Positions 9,411 through 19,635 of a stretch of DNA of 26,674 nucleotides are shown here, in pieces. The notes beneath the pieces are model-generated. The model was not told where the DNA came from and did not search any database. It saw only the letters and a list, made by a program, of their open reading frames with translations. Each line of letters begins with the position of its first letter. Position 1 is the stretch's first letter. The stretch spans positions 5,001 to 31,674 of the forward strand of contig JACVTC010000403.1 in assembly GCA_016946835.1 (NCBI GenBank), written 5' to 3'. A program made the translations under genes and the position numbers. The stretch comes from Neocallimastix lanati (nom. inval.) (taxonomy: Eukaryota; Neocallimastigomycota; Neocallimastigomycetes; Neocallimastigales; Neocallimastigaceae).

Positions 9411-11021
9411 AAAAATGTAAATTAGAAAATTAAAAATAACTTTTTAAATAATTGTTAAACTAAAATAATAATAGTCGGAGTATTGTTAATATAATATAAA
9501 CATTAAAAATGTATATAAATAAGTCATATAATAATAAAAAAATATTTTTTTAGATAGATGGATAGGAAAAATATAAAAATTGATTATTAAGGACAATCAT
9601 AATAATAAATAAATAAATATAATAAATTAATAAAAATAAAAAAAAAAATTAATAAATTAAAAAGTACAACAAATCGCCCCAGCTCCTGTTACGATAGAAA
9701 TAATAAATAAAAAATAAATAAAATTAAATAAACTATTAAGAATAATTAATAAATAAATAAGAATAAAATATTAAAGTATTAAAATATATAATAATGAAAT
9801 TAAATAATGAATAAATAACTAAATTATTTAAAATAATGTATTAATTGTATTTATTTAATATTGTAATAGTAAACAATTAGATATTTTATTATAAAAAATT
9901 AAAACTATATTTATTATTATTTTATATTTTTATTATAAAAATTTTATTATACTTCATTATATTTTTATTATTATCTTATATTATTTATTATATTAAAATT
10001 ATATTTTATTATATTTTATTATTATAAAAATTATTATATTTTTGTTATTATATTTTTATTATATTTTATATTTTTATTTTTACTCCAATCAAATAAATGT
10101 TTTAAAGATATAAAAAGAACAAAGTAAAACAATACTTTAGTTCTTCCTCTTCTTTCAACTTTATTTTTATATCATTCTTTTAATTTTTCTAGAATGAATT
10201 ATTAAATATTTTTAATTGGTATAATTAAATAATTAAATAAATAAATAAGTAAAACTAAATTATTCTTTTATTAAATTGATTAATTTTGTTTTTTTTTTGT
10301 TGTGTTTTTATTACGGTTAAGGATAAAAATAATTTTGGTTAGTTTTAAATATTTAGATTGTTAAGTAAATTAGTTATATTTTTAGAGATAAAATTTATTA
10401 AATTATTTATTTTATTTATTTATATTAGAATAGTTAAAATAATATTTATTTTTATTAGAGGAAAATTAAATTTTAATTATTAGAATTTATTATTTTTTTA
10501 ATATAATCTTCAATTCTGTACCACTCCGTGATAAATAATGAAATTTATAAATATAAATTTCATATTAAATTAAAAAAAAAAAAAATAATTAATATGACTG
10601 TACAAATTTTATAAAGTTTAATAATAAACAATTAATAAATTAATAAAAATAAAAATATATTAAATAATATTTTAATAATAATAAAAGTAAAATAAACAAT
10701 AAACAGAAATAATAATTTTTAAAATATTATTAATTGTAAATACTTATAACATGTAAACAAATTTTAAAATGTATAATTTATTAAATTAATATAAATAGTT
10801 CTTAATTTTATTTATTTTAATAATCAGGTTTTTATATAGTTTTTACTCATTTTAATCAAAAACTAAATATTAATAATAATATTAAATAATTAAAATAATA
10901 ATTTAAATAATAAAATTAAAAGATATATTTAAAATAATTTATAAAATAAATAAAATATATATTAATAAAACATATTTTAAAATCTTAATCATAAAAATAA
11001 CTTTTTCTAAATTTAATTATT

Positions 11022-11087
11022 GATATTGGTTATATCACTTTCTGAGCCTATTCAGAATTAAGATATAAACCATAAAATATCAGCTCT
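11022..11087 (+). other. nested hairpins ending in CAGCTCT
   Basis: TGATATT/AATATCA encloses GGTTATATC/GATATAAACC, which encloses TTCTGA/TCAGAA. The outer stem is followed by GCTCTCGAG. The pairing is close to continuous, with small bulges, in otherwise A/T-only DNA. It looks like a structured RNA or an LTR terminus; no assignment is possible. Confidence 0.4.
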
Positions 11088-11751
11088 CGAGAAATTTTTT
11101 CTTACTCATTTTTTTTTTTTATTTTTGTTTGTTGATACGTGACCACTATAAAAATGGTATTTAGGTAGATTCTTTAGGTTAAAGAAATACTTAAATATTA
11201 TTGGTCAATAATAATTTTAGAATAATATATATAATTTTAGAATAATAATTATTAAACGGAGAATTCTTTTATTTATAAGTTTATACTTATGATAAATTAA
11301 TTCACATAAATAGCTATTTTTTATATTTTAGTTTAGTATAGTTAAAAAGAGATATTAATGTTTTATTATATTTATTGATTTATAAATTAGATGAATATAT
11401 ATATTTGAGATAATTAATTATAATATTTAAATAAGAGAGTAATAATAATAATGGATGTAATAATAATTAATAATAAATAAAGAGAACATTAAAAAGATAT
11501 ATTTACTATCTTATTTTGTATTATTGTATGTGTTATTTCTATTTATTATTAGAATATATTATTTTGTCATAATTCCTTATTGTCATTGCCTATAAATAAA
11601 ATATCGTATCATTTGTTTTTTATTATTATTAATATGAATAAATGATTTTTTTCTTAATTAATTTACTAATTATTCTAATATTTAAAATTATTTAAGAGAT
11701 TAATATTTACTACTACTAAATATAATTTAAAAAGAATTTTTTTTTTTTTAG

Positions 11752-11803
11752 AATCAAAATAATTCAAGGATTAAAATGTAAATAAAATTAATTTTAAACT
11801 ATT

Positions 11804-11835
<32 letters not shown>

Positions 11836-11925
11836 TTTATTTAGATAATTACTTTTTTTTTTTTATTAAAATAATTCAAGGAATAGATTTTAAATAAAAT
11901 TAATTTTAAACTATTAATCTTATCT
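11752..11925. repeat. two direct repeats of ~65 bp separated by poly(A)
   Basis: AAAATAATTCAAGGA followed by AAATAAAATTAATTTTAAACTATTAATCTTA occurs at about 11757 and again at about 11868. A long A tract lies between them, and each repeat is preceded by a T tract. This is a local tandem duplication. Confidence 0.85.
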
Positions 11926-12029
11926 TATTATTTTTTTTTAACTTTTTATTTTATTAAGTAATAAGAATAGGATACATATATATATCCTTTTAAAAATAAA
12001 AAAAAAAAGAAAAGAAAAAGAATTAATAT

Positions 12030-12150
12030 CCGTAAAAGTAGAATAAAAAAAATAAAAAAAAAAATAAAAAAAAAAATAGAAAAAGTAGTTTTAAATAAAA
12101 AATAAAAAAAAAATAGAAAAAGTAGTTTTAAATAAAAAAATAATAAAAAA
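12030..12150. repeat. A-rich direct repeats
   Basis: AGAAAAAGTAGTTTTAAATA occurs twice within poly(A)-interrupted sequence. The tract lies near the 3' end of the tRNA-Cys relic. Confidence 0.75.
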
Positions 12151-12224
12151 AATGAAGAAACAGTAGTTAATAAATAAATAAATAAATAAAATGGAATAAA
12201 AATTAAAATTAAGAAAAAAGAAGA

Positions 12225-12296
12225 AGGAACATTTTGAAAATGAACCGAAATCTAATTCATTTGTAATCAATTACTCTACCTCTGAGCTAACAACCC
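12225..12296 (-). pseudogene. decayed tRNA-Cys (anticodon position reads ACA)
   Basis: Read on minus, the sequence fits a full cloverleaf: acceptor GGGTTGT/ATGTTCC (one T-T clash, three wobbles), D arm GCTC-AGAGGTA-GAGT, a 7-nt anticodon loop TTACAAA, T arm TTCGG/TCAAA with one C-A clash, and discriminator T as in tRNA-Cys. The box A word TAGCTCAGAGG is intact and a T run follows. The anticodon stem has a G-G clash, and box B is damaged after GGTTCA. Compared with a usual tRNA-Cys(GCA) arm, most changes are G-to-A or C-to-T transitions. It is probably an inactivated gene; a functional Cys tRNA with anticodon ACA is less likely. Confidence 0.7.
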
Positions 12297-12319
12297 TTTC
12301 AATAATGAAGAAATAACTG

Positions 12320-12410
12320 CAAGGTTTAAACCTGCAATCCAATACTTTAGTTCTCCCTCTTTTTCTTACAACTTTATTTTTTTATATTATTCTTTTAATA
12401 TTTTCTTAAG
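12320..12410. repeat. dispersed repeat shared with 10130-10190, next to a palindrome
   Basis: CAATACTTTAGTTCT.CCTCTT followed by CAACTTTATTTTT..TAT.ATTCTTTTAAT occurs at 12340-12398 and at 10130-10182 with few changes. At 12320-12338 it is preceded by TGCAAGGTTTAAACCTGCA, a near-perfect palindrome. On the minus strand this lies just upstream of the tRNA-Cys relic. Confidence 0.65.
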
Positions 12411-15138
12411 TTTAAACAAGTAATTTAAAATAGTTTAGAATAGATAATTAAATATTTTGAATTATTATTATTTTTAATAATATTTTTCATATCTACCCTA
12501 ATATTCGTTTTTATTTTATTTATGTTATTAATAATGAATAATTATAATTATTTTTTATATTATAAATTTATTCTTATTATTATTAAAATATATTACTATT
12601 AAATGTAACTTACAAAGTGTAAAAGATGAATTATTAAATTCATTCACTATATTCATTATGTTCTTTGTAAAGTTATTATGTGTATATGTGTATTTAAGTA
12701 TCGAATTATTAATATATACTTATTGTGAAATAATTATATATTAATAATTCGATATTATTTTATTTATTATAAGCTACTATCCTTATTCTTTTTAATTTTA
12801 ATTAATTATTATTAATTTCTTTATTTAATTGACATTATTTTTAATTAGATAGTTTTTATAAATAATTGATTAGTAAGTTAATATTATAATAATTAAATGG
12901 GTATCCGATTATAGAAATTATTATTATGTATAAATAATTCATATAATTGAATATGTAACGCATCAACGTTACTATTAATGTAATTTGTATTAATAAAAAT
13001 TTTTTTATAATTAAAAAAAAAAAAAAACAGAAATAATTTAATTAATAAATTATATATTCTTAGTATAAACTCAGTCTAATATTAACGAGTGGAGTGAATA
13101 GTGCTGTGTTATATTCTTAAAGATAGAACTAGAATTATTTATTATAGAATATTAAAAGTTTTTTCAAGTACAACTCAAATGTTTCAATCTATCTTAAGAT
13201 ATTTATTTATTTTTTTGTAAATTTATATTGATTGATTAGGTAAGATTCTTGCTATATCTTTCCTAGTTTGGGTTAAATTGGTCAGGTCAAGATGTTCTTA
13301 TTAATTATAACAATTTAATTAAATTTAAATAATAAATAACACACACAGAGTTTTATAATTAAGATTTCAATATTTAAGATTTATGTTTTATTAGAACTTT
13401 ATTTAATAAATATTTTAATAATAAAATTAACTAAGATTAATATAAAGAATTATTTATTGTTATAATTAAATCATTAACTTTATGTTAACAGGTTATATGT
13501 TAAAGGTTATAAGGTTAAAGATTAATAATCTTACAAAGAATTCAAAATATGGAATTTCAAATCCTTTTTATACTATACTAAAATAATAATTAACAATATA
13601 AATAATTAATACATTTTAATCTTAATATATTCATACATGTATATAAACTATATAAAATATAATAATAAAATAATATTGATAAGAATCTTTTAATACAAAA
13701 ACTATATAATTATTCATAAAACAATTTAATACTAAAACTAATTTAATAATAAAATATAAAATAAAATAAAATAAAATATTAAAACTAATTAAAAATTCTC
13801 TTTCGGAAATCTTTAGAATGATAAAGAATTCCATAGAATCTTTTAGAAAATAATTGAATAAAAATATTATAATAAAATATATAAAACATATAAACTTATT
13901 TAAAATATTATAAAACTATTACTAATAACTAATTCTGTATTTTTAATTAATAATAAAAATTAATAATATAATTTCCAAGTTAAGAGATGTTATCTAATAT
14001 AGATTTTTTAATTAATAATTTAGGGTTATAATTAAATAATTAAATTATTTTTTATATTTAAAATATCTTTAAAGTCCAATATCTCGTTATTTAGTTATCC
14101 AATAAGGTTGATTTTAACATATGTTGTAGTTATCGTCCGTAGCTTCCTAATTACTATAATTTTAGCGTGAATATCAATATAATATTTCCATTATTTGTTG
14201 AGTTGTCGTTGTTTTTCTTCAAGTTATTTTTATTAAATTCTTAAAGGTTAAAATAAATTAAATTATCTTTAATAAATAAGTCCAAACCCTTTGGTTTCTG
14301 ATTTTTTAATGTTTCTAATAATTATTTTTATAATTAAAATCGAATTAAAATAATTTTTGTCAATAACTAAATTAAATTTCAATTGATCTAATAGTGAATT
14401 TTAACCTTGAATCCACTAATATTCGTGACATTTTTGTCAAAGTTATTAGGTAATTTGGTCTTAACGATTAGGTCAAGATGCCAAATTATAGTAATTAATT
14501 AATAATTTAATTTTACTCTTGTTTAAAACATATTGTTATTAGTAAATTTTATAATTAAGTTTTTATTTAAAATATAAATTTTATTTAATCTTAATAATAT
14601 TTTATTATATTATTATTTTATATAATTATTACTATAATTTAAATTACAATAATCCTACAAAGGATTAATCAAAAGATTTATACATGTATTTATATAAAAT
14701 AATTAATTATTAAAATATTAATTATTAATACGAATATGTAATAGTATTAATATAAGTTTGATATCGATAAAATAAACTAAGATAATAATATAAATATTTA
14801 ATATAAATAAAATATAAGAATCTAATATAGCTAAATATTATATTTTATAATTAAAATATAATATGTAGAAATTAATTTAATGACAATCACGTGTTTACAT
14901 TATTTAATATATATTAATTTCAATATGTTAATAATATTTAGTAATTAGTTGGCCTAGACTAATTCCTAAATATTTTAATAAAGTTAATTTAATAATAATT
15001 ATTATATATTATTATTCATTAATATTGAAATTTAAATAATTGAATTATTGTAATTGAAATTGAAATTGAATTAAATGGAAATTCAGTTATTATCTTAACA
15101 ATTTTTATTGTTTTAGTTAGAAGTAAACTTACCTTTTA
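12411..15138. other. gene-free stretch with two old LTR-like segments
   Basis: No credible gene; the 67-codon minus frame near 13631-13834 is low-complexity. Two segments, about 13216-13680 and 14440-14700, resemble the LTR of the young element on the minus strand. They share AGGTCAAGATG-like words (13287, 14471), a small hairpin of the AATCTTACAAAG type (13525, 14651) and TACATGTAT next to TATA words (13635, 14681). A tentative border pair for the second is 14196-14899 with duplication TTATT. TGTAACGCATCAACGTTAC at 12954 looks like another LTR start. Confidence 0.4.
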
Positions 15139-15143
15139 CAATA

Positions 15144-16109
15144 TGTAAAATAAATTACTTATCAAGTCTAGGTTTGTGGCTATTCTATACTAACTTTACT
15201 ACACTAATAACACTATATCCTAAACCTCTATTAATTAATTAATTATTTTCTTTTTTAATTCCTTTTATTTATTTATTTTATTTATTAACTAATTTTCAAC
15301 AACCACTTAACTGGGTAACGCAGGGTCCTTTCCGGAGTTCCCACTAGCAGTTAAGGTTTTACAAACTATACTATAATTGTTTTATAAGAAAGTAACTATT
15401 CTAATAATAGTTACGAAACTAATAATAAAATTTAAATTTTCCTATTACTATACGATTTTCCAACTCTCGTTCAATAGTTGAAAAATTAACTCTTTTTATA
15501 CTTTTTCATAATAAAGTTTTAAATCAAAATAAATTTTAATAAATTACATAAACATATTATTTTATATTATCAATTACATTATATAATAAATTACATGAAA
15601 TGTTATGAATTATTTTAATATAAATCCTATTTAAAACTATCTAATTTTTCTAAAATTTTCTATGAAGGAAATTTAGAGTTTAATTCATTAATTATATGAT
15701 TAAATATATTCTATCCATATATTTAATTTAAATTTTGCCAAGTTGTGAAAACCAATTTACTAAACCACAACTTGCTATTTTTATTTTTAGAATTTCTATA
15801 ATTTAAAAGACAAGTAAACAAAACGGCAAGTTTTTGTAAACAAACGGAAAAGGCAATATTCCTTTAATTATTTTAATTTAACTAATTAATGACTAATTAT
15901 TTTTTAATTTATGAAGTTTCGTGATTCAACTGAGTAATTGTTACGTAAATTCTCCAAATAATTTAGTCATAAATTTTTGAGAAAATTATTTAAATTAATA
16001 ATTTGGAATACATTTAAATTTATATTAAAAATTTGGAAAACATTTTTATCCACAATAATTTACATTACATTACATTTAAATACGTATTCAAATTATTAAA
16101 TATTTTACA
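15144..16109 (-). mobile_element. solo LTR F (966 bp, duplication CAATA)
   Basis: The ends are TGTAAAATA and TATTTTACA, a perfect 9-bp inverted repeat, flanked by CAATA at 15139-15143 and 16110-16114. On the minus strand it has a left-end hairpin, hairpin ATTAAATATAT/ATATATTTAAT with loop TCTATCC (15699-15727), hairpin CAAGTTGTG/CACAACTTG (15739-15774), and a TATA box at 15492-15501. A G+C-rich hairpin CTTAACTG/CAGTTAAG lies in its 3' part (15306-15355). The pseudoknot is only weakly preserved near 15650-15690. Confidence 0.82.
15306..15355. other. G+C-rich hairpin within LTR F
   Basis: A perfect 8-bp stem CTTAACTG/CAGTTAAG encloses a 34-nt, unusually G+C-rich loop including GGGTCC and CCGGAGTTCCC, which can pair further. 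It lies in the R-U5 side of LTR F. It is not tRNA-like on either strand. Confidence 0.5.
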
Positions 16110-16137
16110 CAATATACATTAACTATTTGTAAGAAAT

Positions 16138-16917
16138 TGAAATAAATTTTTATAATTTATTTCTATTTCTTATTAATTAATAATTATTTCATAATTATTA
16201 TTCTTTAAAAAAATTTATTTCATTTAAAAACAATTATACCAATTAATGTATTAATTGTTATATGAAAAAATGTATTTAATATAACTTCTGTATTATTTCA
16301 TAGAAAAAATGTATTTAATAAAATTTCTGCATTATTTTATCCTTCTCTTTTTTATCCTTTTTCTTTTTAATTCTTTTAGTTATTAAAATCGGTTATTAAA
16401 GTTTTTCCGATTAATTATAATTGGTTTTATTTAATAACACGATGATCAATAAGTATAGATTATTGATCAAAAATCTTTCCAGTTTTTTCTTCTAATCTTT
16501 TTCTGGAAAGAATCATTGTTAAGATTAGAAAAATACATTTATTTTTGTAAAAATATAAATAGCTGTTGATTTTCGTCTTTAGAAAATCAAGAGTTATTAT
16601 TTTAAGAAAAATATAATAACAATAAAAGACATTAATATTTCAATTAATATAAAATAGTTATTTTAAAATTTGTCAAAAAAAATAATAAAATATTTTAATA
16701 ATAAAATAGATTAATAAAGTTCTTTTGATAAAAACATATTTTATTTCTCATTCATTTAAGGTCTATTATATTTTCTTATAATAAACTCTAATTTTAAAGA
16801 TAAGTATTAAATTCTTATTTTTATTTTAATTTTTATTTTACTTTTTTATTTAATCTTAATAGTTTAGTTAATATTAATTATAAATAATAATTTCTATAAT
16901 TTATAGAAATTATTACA
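16138..16917 (+). mobile_element. solo LTR E (780 bp, short duplication TATT)
   Basis: It begins TGTAAGAAATTGAAATAA and ends GAAATTATTACA, with only a 4-bp duplication, TATT, at 16134-16137 and 16918-16921. It has hairpins at both ends (the right one is a perfect 13-bp stem around AAT), stem 3 GTTATTAAA/TTTAATAAC (16392-16438), stem 2 TGATCAATAA/TTATTGATCA (16443-16469), the pseudoknot 16475-16529, TATA 16554-16562, a start-site hairpin TTGATTTTC/GAAAATCAA, and TTATAATAAACTC near 16780. Confidence 0.8.
16475..16529 (+). other. conserved pseudoknot in LTR E
   Basis: Stem 1 is CTTTCCAG/CTGGAAAG (16475-16482, 16503-16510), again different in sequence but perfectly paired. The loop TCTAATCTT (16491-16499) is complementary to AAGATTAGA (16521-16529). 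The loop sequence is identical to that of LTR C although the stem is not. Confidence 0.72.
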
Positions 16918-17559
16918 TATTGATACGGGCTGGGGTTGAAACACTAAGATATTCAAAACAAAAAAAAAAATAAATATTAACACATAACTATAAAAATAAA
17001 TTTGGAAACAAGAAAAAAATTAAATTTTAAAATATTCTTTATTTAAATTTAAAATTAAAATTATTTGTTCCAAGTATTAAAAAGAAAGAAATTTATTCTT
17101 CTTTTTATACTTTTATTTTAATACATTTTATTTATTATTAATATATTCTTTATAAAAAAAAAACTATTATAACTATTTTATTTTAATTTTTAACTATTAT
17201 TTTAAATTATTTTTTTAAAAAAAAAAAAATAACATTTATTAAATTAAAATATAAAAAATTAATTTAGAGATTGTATCACGAAGGGCATTCCGGGCGGTAG
17301 CTTCTTCTTGATATTGTTATTCAGAGAGAGAATTATACAGAATTGATATTTTCTGTATTTTAGATCATTTTTTTATTATTGAAATTCTGTATTTTAGTTC
17401 ATTTTTATTTTTAATAAAGATTTAATTTATTTTTGATTTTTGATTTATTTTTAGTTTATTTCAAAGGTTTAGAAAATATTATACAGAAACTTATAATTCT
17501 GTATTTTATATCAAATATTTATTGAAATAGGTTTTTATTATTCTTAATATAAAAATAAG
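16918..17559. other. gene-free stretch with two G+C-rich islands
   Basis: GATACGGGCTGGGG at 16922-16935, directly after LTR E, and CACGAAGGGCATTCCGGGCGG at about 17277-17297 stand out from A/T-only DNA. They can be joined by a 6-bp pairing (GTATCA/TGATAC). GTATAAAAAGAAG-like words on minus near 17110 may be an old TATA. No coding frame was found. Confidence 0.4.
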
Positions 17560-18327
17560 AATTAGTAATGATTTAAATATTATATAATTTTTAATAAGAA
17601 TATTTAGTAATAATTTTTATTATATTTAATATTAATAAAATATTTAATAATTATTTTTATTATATTTGATATTAATAAAAGATTTTAATAAGAATATTTA
17701 ATAATAATTTTTATTATATTTAATATTAATAAAATATTTAATAATTATTTTTATTAGATTTGATATTAATAAAAGATTTTAATAAGAATATTTAATAATA
17801 ATTTTTATTATATTTAATATTAATAAAAGAATTTTATAAGAATATTTAATAATAATTTTTATTATATTTGATATTAATAAAAGATTTTTATTAGAATATT
17901 TAATAATAATTTTTATTATATTTGATATTAATAAAAGAATTTTATAAGAATATTTAATAATAATTTTTATTATAAAAGATTTTAATAAGAATATTTAATA
18001 ATAATTTTTATTATATTTAATATTAATAAAAGATTTTAATAAGATTATTTAATAATAATTTTTATTATATTTGATATTAATAAAAGATTTTAATAAGAAT
18101 ATTTAATAATAATTTTTATTAGATTTGATATTAATAAAAGAATTTTATAAGAATATTTAATAATAATTTTTATTATAAAAGATTTTAATAAGAATATTTA
18201 ATAATAATTTTTATTATATTTAATATTAATAAAAGATTTTTATTAGAATATTTAATAATTTTTATTATATTTAATATTAATAAAAGATTTTAATAAGAAT
18301 ATTTAATAATAATTTTATTTTATTATT
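17560..18327. repeat. 54-bp tandem repeat, roughly 14 imperfect copies
   Basis: The unit has the form TTTTAATAAGAATATTTAAT plus AATAATTTTTATTATATTT plus GATATTAATAAAAGA. Copies differ by small substitutions and deletions, and some lack the middle block. The array ends at the left target-site duplication of the young retrotransposon, so the element inserted at its edge. Confidence 0.9.
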
Positions 18328-18332
18328 ATTAA
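18328..18332. repeat. left target-site duplication ATTAA
   Basis: ATTAA directly precedes the LTR and is repeated at 26384-26388 directly after the other LTR. The 5-bp length is that expected for Ty3/Gypsy integrases. Confidence 0.9.
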
Positions 18333-19396
18333 TGTAAAGGATTTCTAATGTGGGTTAGAAATATATAAATTTTAAATAATTTAACTAGGTCAACAAGTCC
18401 TTATATAGTAATAAAAAGGATTAGATTCTTATAAAATATTGATCAAATAATTATTGAAATAAAAGAATACTTTTTATTATAATAAACACTAATAAAATAT
18501 TATAAAAATATATTTAAAAGTTTCTTTTTTATATTTATAACTTTTATTTATAATTATTATTAATTAATTATTATTATTACTATAATAGATTATTCTTATA
18601 TTAATAATCTTACAAAGATTTAATTCTAAATCAAATTAATGTCTTTTTATATTATTTTCTAAAAATAATTATTATAATAATATTTATTTAATACATGTAT
18701 TTTTTATATATATAAAACTAAACTATTTAATTAATAAACTATCTAAATAAAATATAAAACTAAAGGAGATATTGTTTTTATTATTCATTATTCATAAGAC
18801 TAGTCATTTTCATTATTCATATTGAGTCAGAATATTATTCTAAAGTCATTATCTAAATAATTATAACTAATAAAAATAAAACATAATTGTTAGTAAAAAT
18901 ATAATATAATAATTCGTATTTAAACATAATATAATTATTTGTTATTAATGGATAAATTATATAATAATTTGTATAGTAATGGATTAATTATTAAGGGGCC
19001 CTATCAAAATAATTTCTCCAATATTATATATATATTATTGATATTTATCCAAAACTTTGAATCACGATATCTCGTGAACCAGTGGAGATATCGAGCTAAA
19101 AATTTGATATTTTTCTTCTCGGAAGCTAAAGCTTCCGAATGAGCATAATACCAAGCGCGAAACTCAATTATTTGGCGAGATATGACTCATTGAAGTGAGT
19201 CTTAAATCACACATTATTTTATTATTTAATTATTGAAAAATTTAAAATAAATTTTTATATTTAAATTGTTTAATATGAATCATATTTAGTAATAATAAAT
19301 AATATAATATTATATAATGAATTAATGACGATTGAATAATATTTTTGTTTGCAATTCCAAAGTGATTTCAAACTAAATCACCTCGTAATCGCGACA
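18333..19396 (-). repeat. 3' LTR of the young element (1064 bp)
   Basis: On minus it begins TGTCGCGATTACG at 19396 and ends ATCCTTTACA at 18333. A TATA word (TATAAAAAGAC, about 18643-18653) and a small AATCTT..AAGATT hairpin 30 nt later give U3 about 750 bp and R-U5 about 310 bp. AATAAA occurs in R. The U3 has three G+C-rich hairpins: 19066-19092, 19119-19138 and 19184-19201. Left-end and right-end hairpins resemble those of the solo LTRs. Confidence 0.95.
19066..19201. promoter_or_regulatory. three perfect hairpins in U3
   Basis: They are GATATCTC/GAGATATC (19066-19092), TCGGAAGCT/AGCTTCCGA with a two-base loop (19119-19138), and GACTCA/TGAGTC (19184-19201). The same set is present in the other LTR around 26053-26190. 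They may be binding sites for host factors or RNA structures at the 3' end of the genomic transcript. Confidence 0.6.
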
Positions 19397-19409
19397 TCGC
19401 TCCTCCTGA
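19397..19409 (-). promoter_or_regulatory. polypurine tract of the young element
   Basis: Read on minus, AGGAGGAG followed by CGA abuts the 3' LTR start TGTCGCG. It is the expected plus-strand primer, with three bases between tract and LTR, as in the gag-only element at 1798. Confidence 0.7.
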
Positions 19410-19512
19410 AGAATCGAATTCCAGGCGACTGAATAATTCATATATTAGGAATATACATGATAATATATTATGATTGACTCAATATATAGTTGAAATATAA
19501 TTACAATATATA

Positions 19513-19635
19513 ATATTGAAAAATTATTGAATAGAAATTAACATATTAAAATATTGAAAAATTATTGAATAGAAATTAACATATTAAAATATTGAAAAAT
19601 TATTGAATAGAAATTAACATATTAAAATATTGAAA
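19513..19635. repeat. 38-bp tandem repeat, 3.2 copies
   Basis: Identical 38-bp units start at 19513, 19551 and 19589 and a partial one at 19627. Each opens ATATTGAAAAATTATTGAAT. The array lies in the 3' untranslated region of the young element. Confidence 0.95.

Larger units (their letters stand above)
8247..12224. other. gene-free stretch with repeat debris
   Basis: No protein-coding or RNA gene was recognised. A/T-rich low-complexity DNA carries tandem repeats (8364-8453, 9225-9410, 11752-11925, 12030-12150). Decayed LTR-like modules pair a TATA word with a downstream CAGCTC word: TATAAAAGG near 8872 with CAGCTCT at 9012; TATATAAATAAG near 9513 with CAGCTCC at 9680; and TATAAATAG near 10790 with CAGCTCT at 11081. 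Nested hairpins occur at about 11022-11080. Confidence 0.5.

Noticed and set aside
13631-13834. 67-codon minus frame
   Set aside because: Hydrophobic low-complexity reading of A/T-rich LTR-like debris.
14196-14899. solo LTR with TTATT duplication
   Set aside because: The borders are TG...CA and the duplication is exact, but TTATT is too common here and the TATA position gives an unusually long R-U5; kept only as tentative debris.
16133-16922. 5-bp duplication for LTR E
   Set aside because: The adjacent flanks agree for only four bases (TATT); CTATT and TATTG do not match in register.
17277-17310. tRNA or rRNA fragment in the CCGGGCGG islet
   Set aside because: No cloverleaf or recognisable rRNA core on either strand.
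18939-19142. 67-codon plus-strand frame, repeated identically at 25925-26128
   Set aside because: It lies antisense in both LTRs, opens at TTG rather than ATG, and is duplicated only because the LTRs are. Its middle is the hairpin region. No sign of coding selection.
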